From Bacillota bacterium (GTDB lineage Bacteria; Bacillota; Clostridia; Tissierellales; Sedimentibacteraceae): a stretch of 64,000 bases of DNA. The stretch's first letter is position 1; each line of letters starts with the position of its first letter. The stretch is taken from NCBI GenBank assembly GCA_023453025.1, contig JAEXUD010000014.1, positions 1-64,000 on the forward strand, given 5' to 3'. The translations under genes and the position numbers were made by a program. Below, piece after piece: positions 18,356 to 27,888 of the stretch. The notes beneath the pieces are model-generated. The model saw only the letters and a program-made list of their open reading frames with translations. It was not told where the DNA came from and ran no database searches.

Positions 18356-19708
18356 TTATTTGTCTGTTGATTCTTCTTTATTTTCTGAAGCTTCTTCAAC
18401 TTTTTCTTTAGGTTCTGTAAATACTGCATTTTCTACAAGCAAATCAAAAACCTTTCTTTTTTGAATAGTTTCTTCAATGTAGTTTTTGCTTGACTGTAAA
18501 AGACTTTCCTTAAATGCTTCCATTCTGTCTTCTTCTACCTGATATTGTTTTGCTACTTCTTCAACTTCTTTATTAAGTTCTTCATCAGTAACCGCTATAT
18601 TTTCTTTTTTGATTATTGCTTCCAGAACAAGCTCTGCCTTAACATTGAATTCTGCTTGTGTTCTGGCACCTTCCTTATATTGGTTAACAAAATTTTTAAT
18701 TAAATCATCATATTCATTGCCTGTAAAACCCTGCTGGCGGAATTGCTGCTCGTAATTTTTTGCTAGGTATTCTATTTCTCTTTGGATCATAACCTCCGGT
18801 ACATCAATCTTAGCTTCGTTTACAACCTTAGTAATCACATTGTTGTCATTTGTAACTTTTGCAGAATCAGCTGCTTTTTTTTCAAGGTTCTTCTTAGTAT
18901 CCTGCTTCAATTCTTCCAATGTATCAAACTCACTTACATCCTTTGCAAATTCATCATCTATTTCAGGCATTTCTTTTGTTTTAATTTCATGAATTACTAC
19001 ATTAAATACAGCATCCTTGCCCTTTAAATCCTCTGAATGATATTCTTCAGGGAATGTAACATTAACAATAACTTCTTCGCCTTTATTTTTTCCTACCAAT
19101 TGTTCCTCAAATCCCGGGATGAATGTGTTAGAGCCGATTTCAAGTGATTGATTTTCTGCTGTTCCGCCTTCGAATTGCTCATCACCGACAAATCCTGCAT
19201 AATCAATTACTAAAAAGTCACCTGTTTGTACAGGTCTGTCAGTAACTTCAACTATTCGAGCATTTTTTTCCTGAACATTCTTAAGTTCTTTATCAACATC
19301 TTCATCAGTTACTGAAACTAATGTTTTTTCAACCTCAACGCCTTTGTATTCCGGAAGCTCAACCTGCGGCATAACTTCAACATCTGCGTTTAAAATTATG
19401 TCTTCGTTATCTTCAAATTTTATAACATCAACCTTAGGGCTATCTATAACATCAAGATTAAGCTCTTTAACTGCCTTTGGATATTCTTCCTGTACTGCAA
19501 AATCTAATGCATCATCATAAAAAATGCTCTTGCCATATTTTTTTTCAATTATATGTCTTGGAGCTTTTCCTTTTCTGAATCCTTGAACATTAATGTTATT
19601 CTTAGCTTTTAAATATGCTTTATTCACAGCCTTCTCGAATTCCTCCGGTGTAACTGTAAATTCAATTGTGACCAAGTTTTTTTCTTGCTTTAGTAATTTT
19701 GAACTCAT
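18356..19708 (-). CDS. tig: Trigger factor
   Basis: A 450-aa ribosome-bound chaperone and prolyl isomerase. The N-terminal ribosome-binding signature is GFRKGKAP, followed by an FKBP-type PPIase domain (DFLVIDYAGFVG ... GSNTFIPGFEEQLVG) and a long helical C-terminal arm domain. The acidic tail (VEEASENKEESTDK) is common. It heads the tig-clpP-clpX-lon-engB block. Confidence 0.96.
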   Translation of the reverse strand: MSSKLLKQEKNLVTIEFTVTPEEFEKAVNKAYLKAKNNINVQGFRKGKAPRHIIEKKYGKSIFYDDALDFAVQEEYPKAVKELNLDVIDSPKVDVIKFEDNEDIILNADVEVMPQVELPEYKGVEVEKTLVSVTDEDVDKELKNVQEKNARIVEVTDRPVQTGDFLVIDYAGFVGDEQFEGGTAENQSLEIGSNTFIPGFEEQLVGKNKGEEVIVNVTFPEEYHSEDLKGKDAVFNVVIHEIKTKEMPEIDDEFAKDVSEFDTLEELKQDTKKNLEKKAADSAKVTNDNNVITKVVNEAKIDVPEVMIQREIEYLAKNYEQQFRQQGFTGNEYDDLIKNFVNQYKEGARTQAEFNVKAELVLEAIIKKENIAVTDEELNKEVEEVAKQYQVEEDRMEAFKESLLQSSKNYIEETIQKRKVFDLLVENAVFTEPKEKVEEASENKEESTDK

Positions 19709-19900
19709 TTGTTCCTCCTAGATATTTTATATTGTATGTAAAACAGCCAATATTGTTTCAATTTAATGAATCCCATAATTTAACCATTATATTATACCAT
19801 ACTACTAATTAAAATCAATAATTTTTTGTAATTTTTGGAGAATCGACATACTATTTGTATGTTTTATATCTTTATTAACTGCCGGAATTTTTGTTTCATT

Positions 19901-20473
19901 TCACTTCTTGTATTCATATATGCTGCAATTCATAATAAAATTATTACCGCCTAAAAACACTTGACGTTGATTCTTTACAAATAACATGCCTGCCTTTTCC
20001 ATCACTCTTCCTGATGCCTTATTTCTCACATCATGCATAGCACGTATTTTTTCAAACCCTATATCAACAGTTAAAAATTCAATCAAACATTTTAATACCT
20101 CTGTGGCAATACCTTCATTCCATCTTTTTTTAGCTACTGTATAGCCGATTTCACAATACCGCTTTCTGTTTTTAATATTTGACGCTGATATAGAGCCAAT
20201 TACTTCATTATTATTTTTGTCAACTATAGCCCAATGGTAGTAATTATTCTTTTTATAACAATCAACCCATTCCGATACATAGTTATTGGTTTCTTTTTCG
20301 CTTTCATGGACATTCCACGCGTTATACTTTGCAGAATCCATATCAGAAGCCCAATTGACAAAGACATCATGCACATCCTTTAACTGAAACTGCCTTAATA
20401 AAAATCTGTCTGTTTCCAATATAATTGTACCCTTGTGTCTTAAGTTGCTGCTATTGCATATACATAACTGCAT
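19901..20473 (-). CDS. GNAT acetyltransferase (RimJ/RimL type)
   Basis: A 190-aa GNAT protein. It begins LETDRFLLRQFQLKD, typical of the RimJ/RimL group, and has the acetyl-CoA segment EIGYTVAKKRWNEGIATEVL and the closing block RNKASGRVMEKAGM. The family acetylates protein N termini, antibiotics or small amines; the substrate cannot be told. GGAGAG stands eight bases before the ATG. It is a single gene, convergent with nothing and divergent from the TIM-barrel gene. Confidence 0.8.
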   Translation of the reverse strand: MQLCICNSSNLRHKGTIILETDRFLLRQFQLKDVHDVFVNWASDMDSAKYNAWNVHESEKETNNYVSEWVDCYKKNNYYHWAIVDKNNNEVIGSISASNIKNRKRYCEIGYTVAKKRWNEGIATEVLKCLIEFLTVDIGFEKIRAMHDVRNKASGRVMEKAGMLFVKNQRQVFLGGNNFIMNCSIYEYKK

Positions 20474-20599
20474 TATTAATTCTCTCCACTGATAAAGTCA
20501 TGATTCATAGTTCTTGTTTTCCCAAAAATGCAAAGTTAAATACATCATTATTATACAATTGATATTATTATTTGCATAGTTATTTTTACATTAATTTGA

Positions 20600-20628
20600 T
20601 TGTATTTTAGATTAAAAGATTGTATAAT
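20600..20628 (+). promoter_or_regulatory. Promoter of the TIM-barrel gene
   Basis: TTGTAT (20600-20605), a 17-base spacer, and TATAAT (20623-20628). It excludes the upstream frame start at 20620 and supports the ATG at 20665. Confidence 0.65.
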
Positions 20629-20664
20629 GATATCCTATTAAATACAATTTATATGGAGGTAAAT

Positions 20665-21405
20665 ATGGACAAGGCTACTGTCAAAATCATTCATGACAAT
20701 TACAGCAATGCTGTTAAGAACTGCACAGAAAAAAAAGATAAAAAATTTATACCTACCATTGAATCTGTGCTAAAGAAAAAGCCTATACAAATGCCGGCAG
20801 AAATTTATGAAGCCAGTGGAATTAATATATTTGGAAAAAGGTTAAAATCATTGATATTTTCAACTGACCTTGCAATTATTAAAAACCATAATGCAGACGG
20901 TGTTATAGCTGTATATCCATTCACCCCTCAGATAGCCATAAATCAGGCAATAATTGAAGTGTCCTCAGCACCTGTGTTTGTTGGAGTCGGAGGCGGCATC
21001 ACAACAGGACAAAGGTCAATCGATATAGCAATAAATGCCGAATTAAACGGCGCTTATGGGATAGTTATGAATGCCCCCACACCAAATGAATTGATAACTG
21101 AAATGAAAAAAAGACTGGATATTCCAATTATAATAACGATTGTATCTGACAAAGAAGATTTTGAATCAAGAATAAAAGCAGGAGCTTCAATATTTAATGT
21201 TTCAGGAGGAGCCAACACTGCAAAAATTGTCAAATTAATTCGTGAAAAGCATCCGCTATTTCCAATTATAGCGACGGGTGGACCTAATCCTGAAAATATA
21301 TTAAATACTATACAAGCAGGGGCAAATACCATTACCTATACACCTCCCACAACAGGTGAACTTTTCTCCGAAATTATGGACAACTATAGGGAAAAATTAT
21401 ATTAA
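20665..21405 (+). CDS. TIM-barrel protein of unknown function
   Basis: About 246 aa from the ATG at 20665, which follows GGAGG by five bases and lies downstream of a good promoter. The order of motifs suggests a phosphate-binding TIM barrel: ADGVIAVYPF, VGVGGGITTG, FNVSGGAN and IIATGGPNPENI, the last being like the phosphate-binding loop of NanE, ThiG or KDPG aldolase-type barrels. The N-terminal ~40 residues are a charged extension. I do not recognise the exact enzyme. It stands alone between minus-strand genes. Confidence 0.65.
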   Translation: MDKATVKIIHDNYSNAVKNCTEKKDKKFIPTIESVLKKKPIQMPAEIYEASGINIFGKRLKSLIFSTDLAIIKNHNADGVIAVYPFTPQIAINQAIIEVSSAPVFVGVGGGITTGQRSIDIAINAELNGAYGIVMNAPTPNELITEMKKRLDIPIIITIVSDKEDFESRIKAGASIFNVSGGANTAKIVKLIREKHPLFPIIATGGPNPENILNTIQAGANTITYTPPTTGELFSEIMDNYREKLY

Positions 21406-21417
21406 ATCAAATTTCAA

Positions 21418-21464
21418 AGGGACAAAGCATATTAAGACTTTTTTAAATCTTTAATACTCTGTCC
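21418..21464. other. Inverted repeat after the TIM-barrel gene
   Basis: GGGACA ... TGTCCC with inner pairing TATTAAGA/TCTTTAATA forms a long stem between the convergent ends of two genes. It lacks a clear T run, so a terminator role is only probable. Confidence 0.4.
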
Positions 21465-21475
21465 CCTATAGGTTG

Positions 21476-21922
21476 TTATTCCATGTTTTTTAAAACTTCC
21501 CTGTTTTGTTCTATTATGGCGTTTATATCTCGTATTTTATCCTGGAGCTTGGACAATATTTCATCACTGTAGCTGTATGCTCCCATTTTCATATCGCTTG
21601 CTTTTCTTTCAGCTTCTTGAACAAGCTGGTCTGCATATTTTTGGGCTTGTCTTGTTATTTCATTTTCTTCGACCAGGTATTTTTGCTGCTCTTTTACTTT
21701 TTCAATAAGTTCATCTGCTTCTGACTGAGCTTCGTTCAGAATTCTTTGTCGTTCCTTTGCAACCCATGATGCTCTGTTAATTTCATCGGGAAGCTTTAAC
21801 CTTATTTCATTTATGACTTCTAAAATTTCTTCCTTATCAATCATTACCTTGTTAGATAATGGGAATTTCGATGCTTCCTCAATTATATCCTCAATTCTTT
21901 CTAACAAATTTAAAATATCCAT
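21476..21922 (-). CDS. Coiled-coil protein linked to coaD/rsmD (DivIVA/ATPase-stalk-like)
   Basis: About 148 aa, nearly all helical and charged, with long heptad-like runs (SEADELIEKVKEQQKYLVEENE, ADQLVQEAERKASD). Similar small coiled-coil proteins sit beside coaD in many Clostridia, often labelled ATPase or DivIVA-like. No enzyme motif is seen. I chose the Met at 21922, just past the coaD stop and behind GGGAGG. The role is unknown; a cytoskeletal or cell-division scaffold is possible. Confidence 0.65.
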   Translation of the reverse strand: MDILNLLERIEDIIEEASKFPLSNKVMIDKEEILEVINEIRLKLPDEINRASWVAKERQRILNEAQSEADELIEKVKEQQKYLVEENEITRQAQKYADQLVQEAERKASDMKMGAYSYSDEILSKLQDKIRDINAIIEQNREVLKNME

Positions 21923-21926
21923 TTTT

Positions 21927-22406
21927 TTACTTCCTCCCAAGTTTTTTATGAATTTCACGAGCTACATTTTCAGGAACTAAATCTTCAAAAGCTCCTCCAT
22001 GCTCAGCAACATCCTTTACCATACTGGCGCTTAAAAAAGAATATTCCGATGACGCTACCAAGAAGATAGTTTCTAAATTTTTATTTAAATGCTTATTTAT
22101 GTTTGATATGGACAGCTCATATTCGTAATCAGATACAGCTCTCAGTCCCCTTACAATTATGTTTATATTATTCTTTTCGCAGTATTCAACTACCAACCCT
22201 TCTGTAAAATCTACTGTTACATTATGTAAATGAGCGGTTGCTTGTCTCACCATTTCACATCTTTCTTCTATATCGAACCAATATTTCTTTTGAATATTAT
22301 TAAATACTGTTACAACCACTTCTTCAAACTTATGTGATATTCTGTTGATTATGTCTAGATGTCCCACAGTAATAGGATCAAAGCTACCGGTGTATAAAAC
22401 TTTCAT
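21927..22406 (-). CDS. coaD: Phosphopantetheine adenylyltransferase
   Basis: A 159-aa nucleotidyltransferase that makes dephospho-CoA from phosphopantetheine and ATP. It has the T/HxGH core in GSFDPITVGHLDII and the second motif VRGLRAVSDYEYE; the C-terminal YSFLSASMVKDVA also fits. Length is standard. It overlaps rsmD by four bases, the common rsmD-coaD pairing. Confidence 0.96.
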   Translation of the reverse strand: MKVLYTGSFDPITVGHLDIINRISHKFEEVVVTVFNNIQKKYWFDIEERCEMVRQATAHLHNVTVDFTEGLVVEYCEKNNINIIVRGLRAVSDYEYELSISNINKHLNKNLETIFLVASSEYSFLSASMVKDVAEHGGAFEDLVPENVAREIHKKLGRK

Positions 22407-22966
22407 TTATCCTCCGAATATTTTAAAATACTTATTCTTGTTCTTCCGTATATTTTTTCTTTATATTTTATACTTTTTATATCAATGCTTTCAATTACAA
22501 TTTCATCCTTATCAGTTTCAATTATAAGCGTTCCGTCTGGTTTTAGCAAGTTTTTTTCGAATACTTTACATGCTATATTGCTGCCGCACTTTAAAGCATA
22601 AGGAGGGTCGGCAAATATAAAATCAAATTTAATATTTTCATTTGATAAATTATCTATTGACTTTATGTAATCATTCATTATTATTTTTGATTTTTCTTCA
22701 AACTTGCAAAGCTTAAGATTTTTTCTGACAAAGCCTAAACTTTTATGTGACGCATCAACAAAGAAGCATTTACTTGCTCCTCTTGCAAGAAATTCAATAC
22801 CAATGCCGCCGGAGCCGGCAAATAAATCAAGTACAACTGATTCTTCATCAATATATCCTAACATATTGAATATGGCCTCTTTAATTTTATCGCTGGTAGG
22901 TCTTACCGACATACCTTCCGGAGCATATAGTTTCATTCCTTTGTTGGTTCCTGATATGATTCTCAT
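22403..22966 (-). CDS. rsmD: 16S rRNA (guanine966-N2)-methyltransferase
   Basis: A 187-aa SAM-dependent methyltransferase. It begins RIISGTNKG and carries RPTSDKIKEAIFN, the SAM loop LDLFAGSGGIGIE and the catalytic DPPY motif (FADPPYAL). The family methylates G966 of 16S rRNA during small-subunit assembly. It lies seven bases after recG and overlaps coaD. Confidence 0.93.
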   Translation of the reverse strand: MRIISGTNKGMKLYAPEGMSVRPTSDKIKEAIFNMLGYIDEESVVLDLFAGSGGIGIEFLARGASKCFFVDASHKSLGFVRKNLKLCKFEEKSKIIMNDYIKSIDNLSNENIKFDFIFADPPYALKCGSNIACKVFEKNLLKPDGTLIIETDKDEIVIESIDIKSIKYKEKIYGRTRISILKYSEDK

Positions 22967-22973
22967 ATATACC

Positions 22974-25028
22974 TCAATTAAAAACTATAGTTTCGTCTTT
23001 AAACAAATTTAGTATAGCATTTTTTAAATGTTTATAGTCATGACCTTCAAGACGTGGGTTTTCTTTTAATATTTTTTTTGTTATATGCTGAACATCCTGC
23101 ACTGTTTCAACATCATTAACTATATTTTGCACTGCATATTTTTCAAGACCATGCTGCTCTGTTCCAAAAAAATCTCCGGGTCCTCTAAGCCTTAAATCTT
23201 CTTCCGCAATTATAAACCCATTGTTGGTGCTTTTTAGTATTTTCATTCTTTCCGCAGATTTCTTCGTCTTGCTTTCATTAACCAGAATACAGTAGGATTG
23301 ACATGCACCTCTTCCCACCCTGCCTCTTAGCTGATGAAGCTGAGCAAGGCCGAATCTTTCAGCATTAAGCACCAGCATGATGGTAGAATTAGGAACATTT
23401 ACACCTACCTCAATCACTGTTGTTGAAACAAGTACATTTATTTTACCCTCATAAAACTTATTTATCACCTGGTCTTTTTCTGCATTGTTCATTTTGCCGT
23501 GCAAAAGTCCAAGCTTGTAATCAGAGAAATATGTATTTTGCAGCTCTTCAAATATTTTAACAGCTGAGTCAAGCTCGAGATTTTCCGATTCTTCAACTAA
23601 AGGTGCAACTATGTATGCCTGTCTGCCATCATCCACTTGTTTCATAATAAAATCATAGGCTTCTTCTTTATTGCTTCCCTTTACAATGCTTGTAATTATC
23701 TGTTGCCTTCCTGGAGGCATCTCGTCAATTATTGAAATATCCAAATCCCCATATAACATTAGAGCTAATGTCCTTGGAATGGGGGTTGCTGTCATAACCA
23801 GAATATCCGGATTATTTCCTTTGTTTAAAAGCTTTGCACGCTGTCTTACACCAAATCTATGCTGCTCATCAGTTATTACTAACCCTATTTTTTTGAATTC
23901 AACATTGTCTTCAATTAAAGCATGCGTTCCGACAATTATATTTATTTCGCCGTTTTTAAGCTTTTCTAATATTTCTTTTTTTTCCTTTTTCTTAGTTGAG
24001 CCTGACAAAAAATCAATATTAATACAAATATCTGCCATGGAAAAATATTCTTTCATGGTTTCATAATGCTGCATGGCTAAGATTTCTGTGGGAGCCATCA
24101 TAGCAGCCTGATAACCGGAACCAACTGCAATTAACAATGCATAAATTGCAACTACAGTCTTTCCCGAGCCAACATCTCCCTGCACCAATCTATTCATGGT
24201 TTTTGACGCATGCATGTCTTTTTTGATTTCATCAATAACCTTCAGCTGAGCATTTGTGAGTTTATATGGTATTGATTCTACTAATCTTTCCGGCAAATCA
24301 TAGCTTTGCATTTTGTTGCCGGGCAAATCACTTCTAAAGCTGCTTTTAATTGCCATGAGACCTAGCTGCATTATAAGAAGCTTTTCATATGCCATGGTTT
24401 TTTTGCTTATTGAATATTTTCTCCCACTTTCGGGAAAATGAAGATTTTTTATTGCATTTTTTCTTGCTGCCAGCTTGTATTCAGTAATAATTGAATCTGG
24501 AAGAACATTTTCTATTTTATCATAGTATGCTTCAAGTGCTGTCTTCATCAGCTTTGTAAGCTCATTGTTATTTAAACCGTATGTAAGTCCGTAAACCGGT
24601 GTAATTTTATTTGCTTTCCAGTCATTTTGGCATAGCTCTATATCAGGATTTATCATTTCAAATTTACCACATGCCGCTTTTGCAGTTCCATATATATAGT
24701 ACATTTCTCCTTCAAGAAGTCTATCCATCAAAAAATCCTGATTAAAAAATGTAAGAGTGATAAATCCTGTCTCATCCTTTCCTATTGCCTTAATAATGGA
24801 CATATTTTTCCTTATTCTTGATTTCTTAGGCTTTTCAAACAGCTTAAGCTTTAACAGGCACTTTAAATTATCGCTAAGCTCATTGATTTCTTTGACAGTC
24901 CTTCTATCTTCATATTTGACCGGAAAATAACTCAACATATCTTCTACGGTAAATATATTCAATTTGTTTAGTTTGGCTGCCCTGTTAGGTCCGACACCTT
25001 TTAGAAATTGAATATTAATATCAAGCAT
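22974..25028 (-). CDS. recG: ATP-dependent DNA helicase RecG
   Basis: A 684-aa fork-remodelling helicase. The N-terminal wedge/OB region covers residues ~1-230 (it begins FLKGVGPNRAAKL). The helicase core has Walker A GDVGSGKT, DEQH as the Walker B box, TATPIPRTL, and the late motif LHQLRGRVGRG. The TRG motif region follows. Length and order are normal. It heads recG-rsmD-coaD. Confidence 0.96.
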   Translation of the reverse strand: MLDINIQFLKGVGPNRAAKLNKLNIFTVEDMLSYFPVKYEDRRTVKEINELSDNLKCLLKLKLFEKPKKSRIRKNMSIIKAIGKDETGFITLTFFNQDFLMDRLLEGEMYYIYGTAKAACGKFEMINPDIELCQNDWKANKITPVYGLTYGLNNNELTKLMKTALEAYYDKIENVLPDSIITEYKLAARKNAIKNLHFPESGRKYSISKKTMAYEKLLIMQLGLMAIKSSFRSDLPGNKMQSYDLPERLVESIPYKLTNAQLKVIDEIKKDMHASKTMNRLVQGDVGSGKTVVAIYALLIAVGSGYQAAMMAPTEILAMQHYETMKEYFSMADICINIDFLSGSTKKKEKKEILEKLKNGEINIIVGTHALIEDNVEFKKIGLVITDEQHRFGVRQRAKLLNKGNNPDILVMTATPIPRTLALMLYGDLDISIIDEMPPGRQQIITSIVKGSNKEEAYDFIMKQVDDGRQAYIVAPLVEESENLELDSAVKIFEELQNTYFSDYKLGLLHGKMNNAEKDQVINKFYEGKINVLVSTTVIEVGVNVPNSTIMLVLNAERFGLAQLHQLRGRVGRGACQSYCILVNESKTKKSAERMKILKSTNNGFIIAEEDLRLRGPGDFFGTEQHGLEKYAVQNIVNDVETVQDVQHITKKILKENPRLEGHDYKHLKNAILNLFKDETIVFN

Positions 25029-25047
25029 AAATCTCCCTCTTCATCCA

Positions 25048-25108
25048 GTTCGCATAAGAAGGATCTCACTAAAAAATGAGACCCTTCAATTTCCACAGGA
25101 TGACAACA
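25048..25108. repeat. Small dispersed palindromic repeat, copy 1
   Basis: GGATCTCA ... TGAGACC forms a hairpin and the element ends CAGGATGACA. It is related to the copy at 27762-27838, which has GAGATCC and CAGGATGACA. Confidence 0.45.
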
Positions 25109-25127
25109 TACCTTAAATGTTTAATTG

Positions 25128-26747
25128 TTATTCTACTGCAATTATATAGTAGTAAAGCGGCTGTCCGCCATATATAACTTCCACATCACATTCTTCAGCT
25201 ATTTGTTCTATTTCTTCTTTTAAGTTTTCTGCAGTTTTCTTATCCACCTTGTCACCATAAAACAATGTTATAAGGAAACTGTCCTCATCTACCATTTGTT
25301 TTATAAGCTCCAATGTTTCTTCTTCAGGATTTTCACCGTGTGCAATTATATTCCCTTCGCTTATGGCTATAATTTCATCCTTTTTTATCTCCATACCGTT
25401 AAATACTGTGTCTCTTACAGCATAGGTCACCTGCCCGGTTTTTACTTCCTTTACAGCATCTGTCATAGCATTTACATTAGCTTCTATATTTTCATCATTT
25501 TTAAATGCAAGCATTGCTGTAATACCCTGTGGTATGCTTTTGCTTGGAATAACATGAAGGTTTTTATCAGATATTTCTTTTGCTTGTGTTGCAGCAAGAA
25601 TTATATTTCCATTGTTAGGCAAAATAATTATATGCTCTGCATTTATATCCCTGGCTGCTTCTAATATGTCTTCTGTGCTTGGGTTCATTGTCTGTCCGCC
25701 TGATAAGAAAACATCAACATTCAAATCAGTAAACACCTTTTGAATTCCATCTCCCATACCGATGGCAACAAAACCATATTTTCTTTTTTCCTGATTCTTT
25801 TTGTTTGAATTTTTAAATCTTTCTCTGAATTGTTCCTTCATATTGTCAATTTTTATTTTAACAAGCTCTCCATATTTAACGGCAATTGCTAAAATTTGCC
25901 CCGGATTATTTGTATGTATATGAGTCTTGATCAACTTTTCATCACCAACACATACAATGGAATCACCCTTGTCATAAATTCTGCTCAGGAATTCGTCTGC
26001 ACTTTTTGTAGGGTTCTTAATAAAGAATTCTGTACAATAGGTGAAAATTATCTCATCCTCACTTGAAAATCCGGCAAGCTCTTTTTCTGTTTCAACAACC
26101 TGCTGCTCTATCTTTTCCTGTTTAATTTCAACTCCCTTTAATGCAGCCAATGCCCCTTCTAAAAGGAATACTAACCCTTTACCTCCGGCATCAACTACAT
26201 CCGCTTGCTTTAAAACCTTAAGCATTTCCGGAGTTCTGTTCAATGTATTTTTAGCTTGCTCTATTAAGCTTTCAAGAAATAAAGACACATCTTCGTATTC
26301 TGTATATGTTGCCATAGCTTTTTCAGCGGTTTCTCTTGCAACTGTCAGTATTGTACCTTCAACTGGTTTCATAACAGCCTTGTAAGCAGTGTCAGAAGCT
26401 GATTTGAATGATTCTGCTATTAATTTACAGTCAATTTTTCCTGCACCCTTGAGACCCTTTGCCATGCCTCTGAACAATTGTGATAATATTACACCTGAGT
26501 TCCCTCTTGCTCCCATCAGAGAGCCATTCGCAGAAGCATCTGCCAGATGTGAAATTGTACTTTCTTGAAGATTGTTAATTTCTTTCATAGCAGATTGTAC
26601 CGTAAGGTTCATATTTGTTCCGGTATCTCCGTCAGGAACAGGAAACACATTCAGGGAGTCAACTATTGCCTTGTTGTTTTCAAGGTTAACAGCAGCACCT
26701 AAAAGCATCTTTTTAAATGTAACATTATCAATGTATTTAATTATCAT
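25128..26747 (-). CDS. Dak2-domain protein (FakA/YloV-like fatty acid kinase)
   Basis: A 539-aa protein with an N-terminal DhaL-type kinase domain (VFPVPDGDTGTNM, the Mg-ATP aspartates, and GARGNSGVILSQ), a middle domain and a C-terminal DegV-like segment (VFLSGGQTMNPSTEDI, IILPNNGNI). Staphylococcal FakA phosphorylates fatty acids held by FakB for phospholipid synthesis. FakB is not in the window. Its pairing with asp23/yloU upstream and recG downstream is the standard Firmicute order. Confidence 0.88.
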   Translation of the reverse strand: MIIKYIDNVTFKKMLLGAAVNLENNKAIVDSLNVFPVPDGDTGTNMNLTVQSAMKEINNLQESTISHLADASANGSLMGARGNSGVILSQLFRGMAKGLKGAGKIDCKLIAESFKSASDTAYKAVMKPVEGTILTVARETAEKAMATYTEYEDVSLFLESLIEQAKNTLNRTPEMLKVLKQADVVDAGGKGLVFLLEGALAALKGVEIKQEKIEQQVVETEKELAGFSSEDEIIFTYCTEFFIKNPTKSADEFLSRIYDKGDSIVCVGDEKLIKTHIHTNNPGQILAIAVKYGELVKIKIDNMKEQFRERFKNSNKKNQEKRKYGFVAIGMGDGIQKVFTDLNVDVFLSGGQTMNPSTEDILEAARDINAEHIIILPNNGNIILAATQAKEISDKNLHVIPSKSIPQGITAMLAFKNDENIEANVNAMTDAVKEVKTGQVTYAVRDTVFNGMEIKKDEIIAISEGNIIAHGENPEEETLELIKQMVDEDSFLITLFYGDKVDKKTAENLKEEIEQIAEECDVEVIYGGQPLYYYIIAVE

Positions 26748-26759
26748 TTTAGCCTCCTA

Positions 26760-27116
26760 TTATTTTTGTACTCTGACACCTTGTACAAAAATATTCACAT
26801 TTTCCACAGAAACTCCAGAAAAAGTTTCTACGCTGTATTTTATTCTTGAAATAATATTATCTGCAACAACAGATATTTTAACGCCATATTGCAATACTAT
26901 ATATAAGTCTATGTTTATTTTATCTTCAATTGTTGTTACCTTAATGCCTTTTGTTAACTGTTCTCTTTTAAGAAGCTCAAATATTCCCTGAGTTGCATTT
27001 CTTGATGCCATGCCGACAACACCGTAGCATTCCATTGCAGCCAGACCAGCTAATGTTGCGAATACTTGATCATCTATAATTACATTTCCATTTTCATTTA
27101 TCATATTAACTGACAT
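26760..27116 (-). CDS. Asp23/YloU family envelope stress protein
   Basis: A 118-aa Asp23 domain protein, with DDQVFATLAGLAAMECYGVVGM at the start and NIFVQGVRV at the end. In staphylococci Asp23 is a membrane-anchored, alkaline-shock-induced protein. This one has no membrane segment. It is 12 bases upstream of the Dak2 gene with AGGAGG before the ATG, so both are co-expressed. Confidence 0.9.
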   Translation of the reverse strand: MSVNMINENGNVIIDDQVFATLAGLAAMECYGVVGMASRNATQGIFELLKREQLTKGIKVTTIEDKINIDLYIVLQYGVKISVVADNIISRIKYSVETFSGVSVENVNIFVQGVRVQK

Positions 27117-27420
27117 ATACTACCTCCTATAATTTAATTTCTAAATAATATTTAACAAGCTAATTTATTATAACCTTTTTATCAGAAATTTACAAATAAA
27201 ATATCAACCGACTATCAGCCATTAAGTTACTATTCACAGTTATAAAGTGAAAAATAAGAAAAATACCCACTCACGGTTTCGGACACGAATAATTCTAAAG
27301 CTCATTGCGGCTAAAAATCCTACAGCCTGCAAATGTTCGCTATATATTTTTCTTAGGGTTATGGATACCGTGAATAATACCGCCATAGATATTTTTTATT
27401 ATACTGATTAAAATTAAATA
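27117..27420. other. Gap between asp23 and rpmB with a structured element
   Basis: No coding frame is seen. From 27271 to 27373 a ~100-base stretch is bounded by TCACGGT and ACCGTGA, which pair. It contains unusually G/C-rich patches such as GGTTTCGGACACG and CTCATTGCGGC for this AT-rich gap. It could be a small non-autonomous element or an RNA; I cannot name it. Confidence 0.35.
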
Positions 27421-27449
27421 TTGCAATATTTATATTTTAATGGTAGAAT
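27421..27449 (+). promoter_or_regulatory. Promoter of rpmB
   Basis: TTGCAA, a 17-base spacer, and TAGAAT with an upstream TGG, giving an ~80-base leader before the rpmB ATG. Confidence 0.65.
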
Positions 27450-27532
27450 TATTAAGTTAAATTGGCAAGCAGGATTCTGCTGACAAATCGAAAATAAAAA
27501 CGTAATGTTTTAAATAAATGGGAGGTGTAAGC

Positions 27533-27724
27533 ATGGCTAAATTTTGTGAAGTATGTGGAAAAGGTACTATATCAGGTAACAGTATATCTCACTCTGATAG
27601 AAAAAATAGAAGAACATGGAAACCAAACGTAAGAAGAGTTACAGTTGTGGAAAACGGAGCTTCTTCAAGAAAATTTGTTTGTACAAGATGTTTAAGATCA
27701 AATAAAGTACAACGTGCTGTTTAA
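27533..27724 (+). CDS. rpmB: 50S ribosomal protein L28
   Basis: A 63-aa L28 starting MAKFCEVCGKG, placed seven bases after GGGAGG; the longer frame from 27518 would include the ribosome site. It is the zinc-binding (C+) form, with CEVC and CTRC pairs. GNSISHSDRKNRR and WKPNVRRV are typical. The isolated position opposite asp23 is the usual Firmicute arrangement. Confidence 0.96.
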   Translation: MAKFCEVCGKGTISGNSISHSDRKNRRTWKPNVRRVTVVENGASSRKFVCTRCLRSNKVQRAV

Positions 27725-27733
27725 GGCATAATA

Positions 27734-27762
27734 AATAGTGGCTATCAGGCCATTATTTTTTT
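27734..27762 (+). terminator. Terminator of rpmB
   Basis: AATAGTGGC pairs with GCCATTATT and is followed by seven T residues. Confidence 0.85.
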
Positions 27763-27838
27763 GTCATTCTGAGAGCATGCCCGAAGAATCCCATCTTTTA
27801 TGTGCCGGAGATCCTTTTCTTCGCTCAGGATGACAAGA
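27762..27838. repeat. Small dispersed palindromic repeat, copy 2
   Basis: It begins TTGTCATTCTGAG and ends CTCAGGATGACAA, so its ends are inverted repeats, with GAAGAATCCC and GAGATCC inside. Elements of this type are common in many bacterial genomes. Related pieces are at 25048 and 35720. Confidence 0.6.
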
Positions 27839-27888
27839 ATTGGGTTTGTCAATAATCAACAATTTGACTCGAAGAAACAAGGTTAGTT

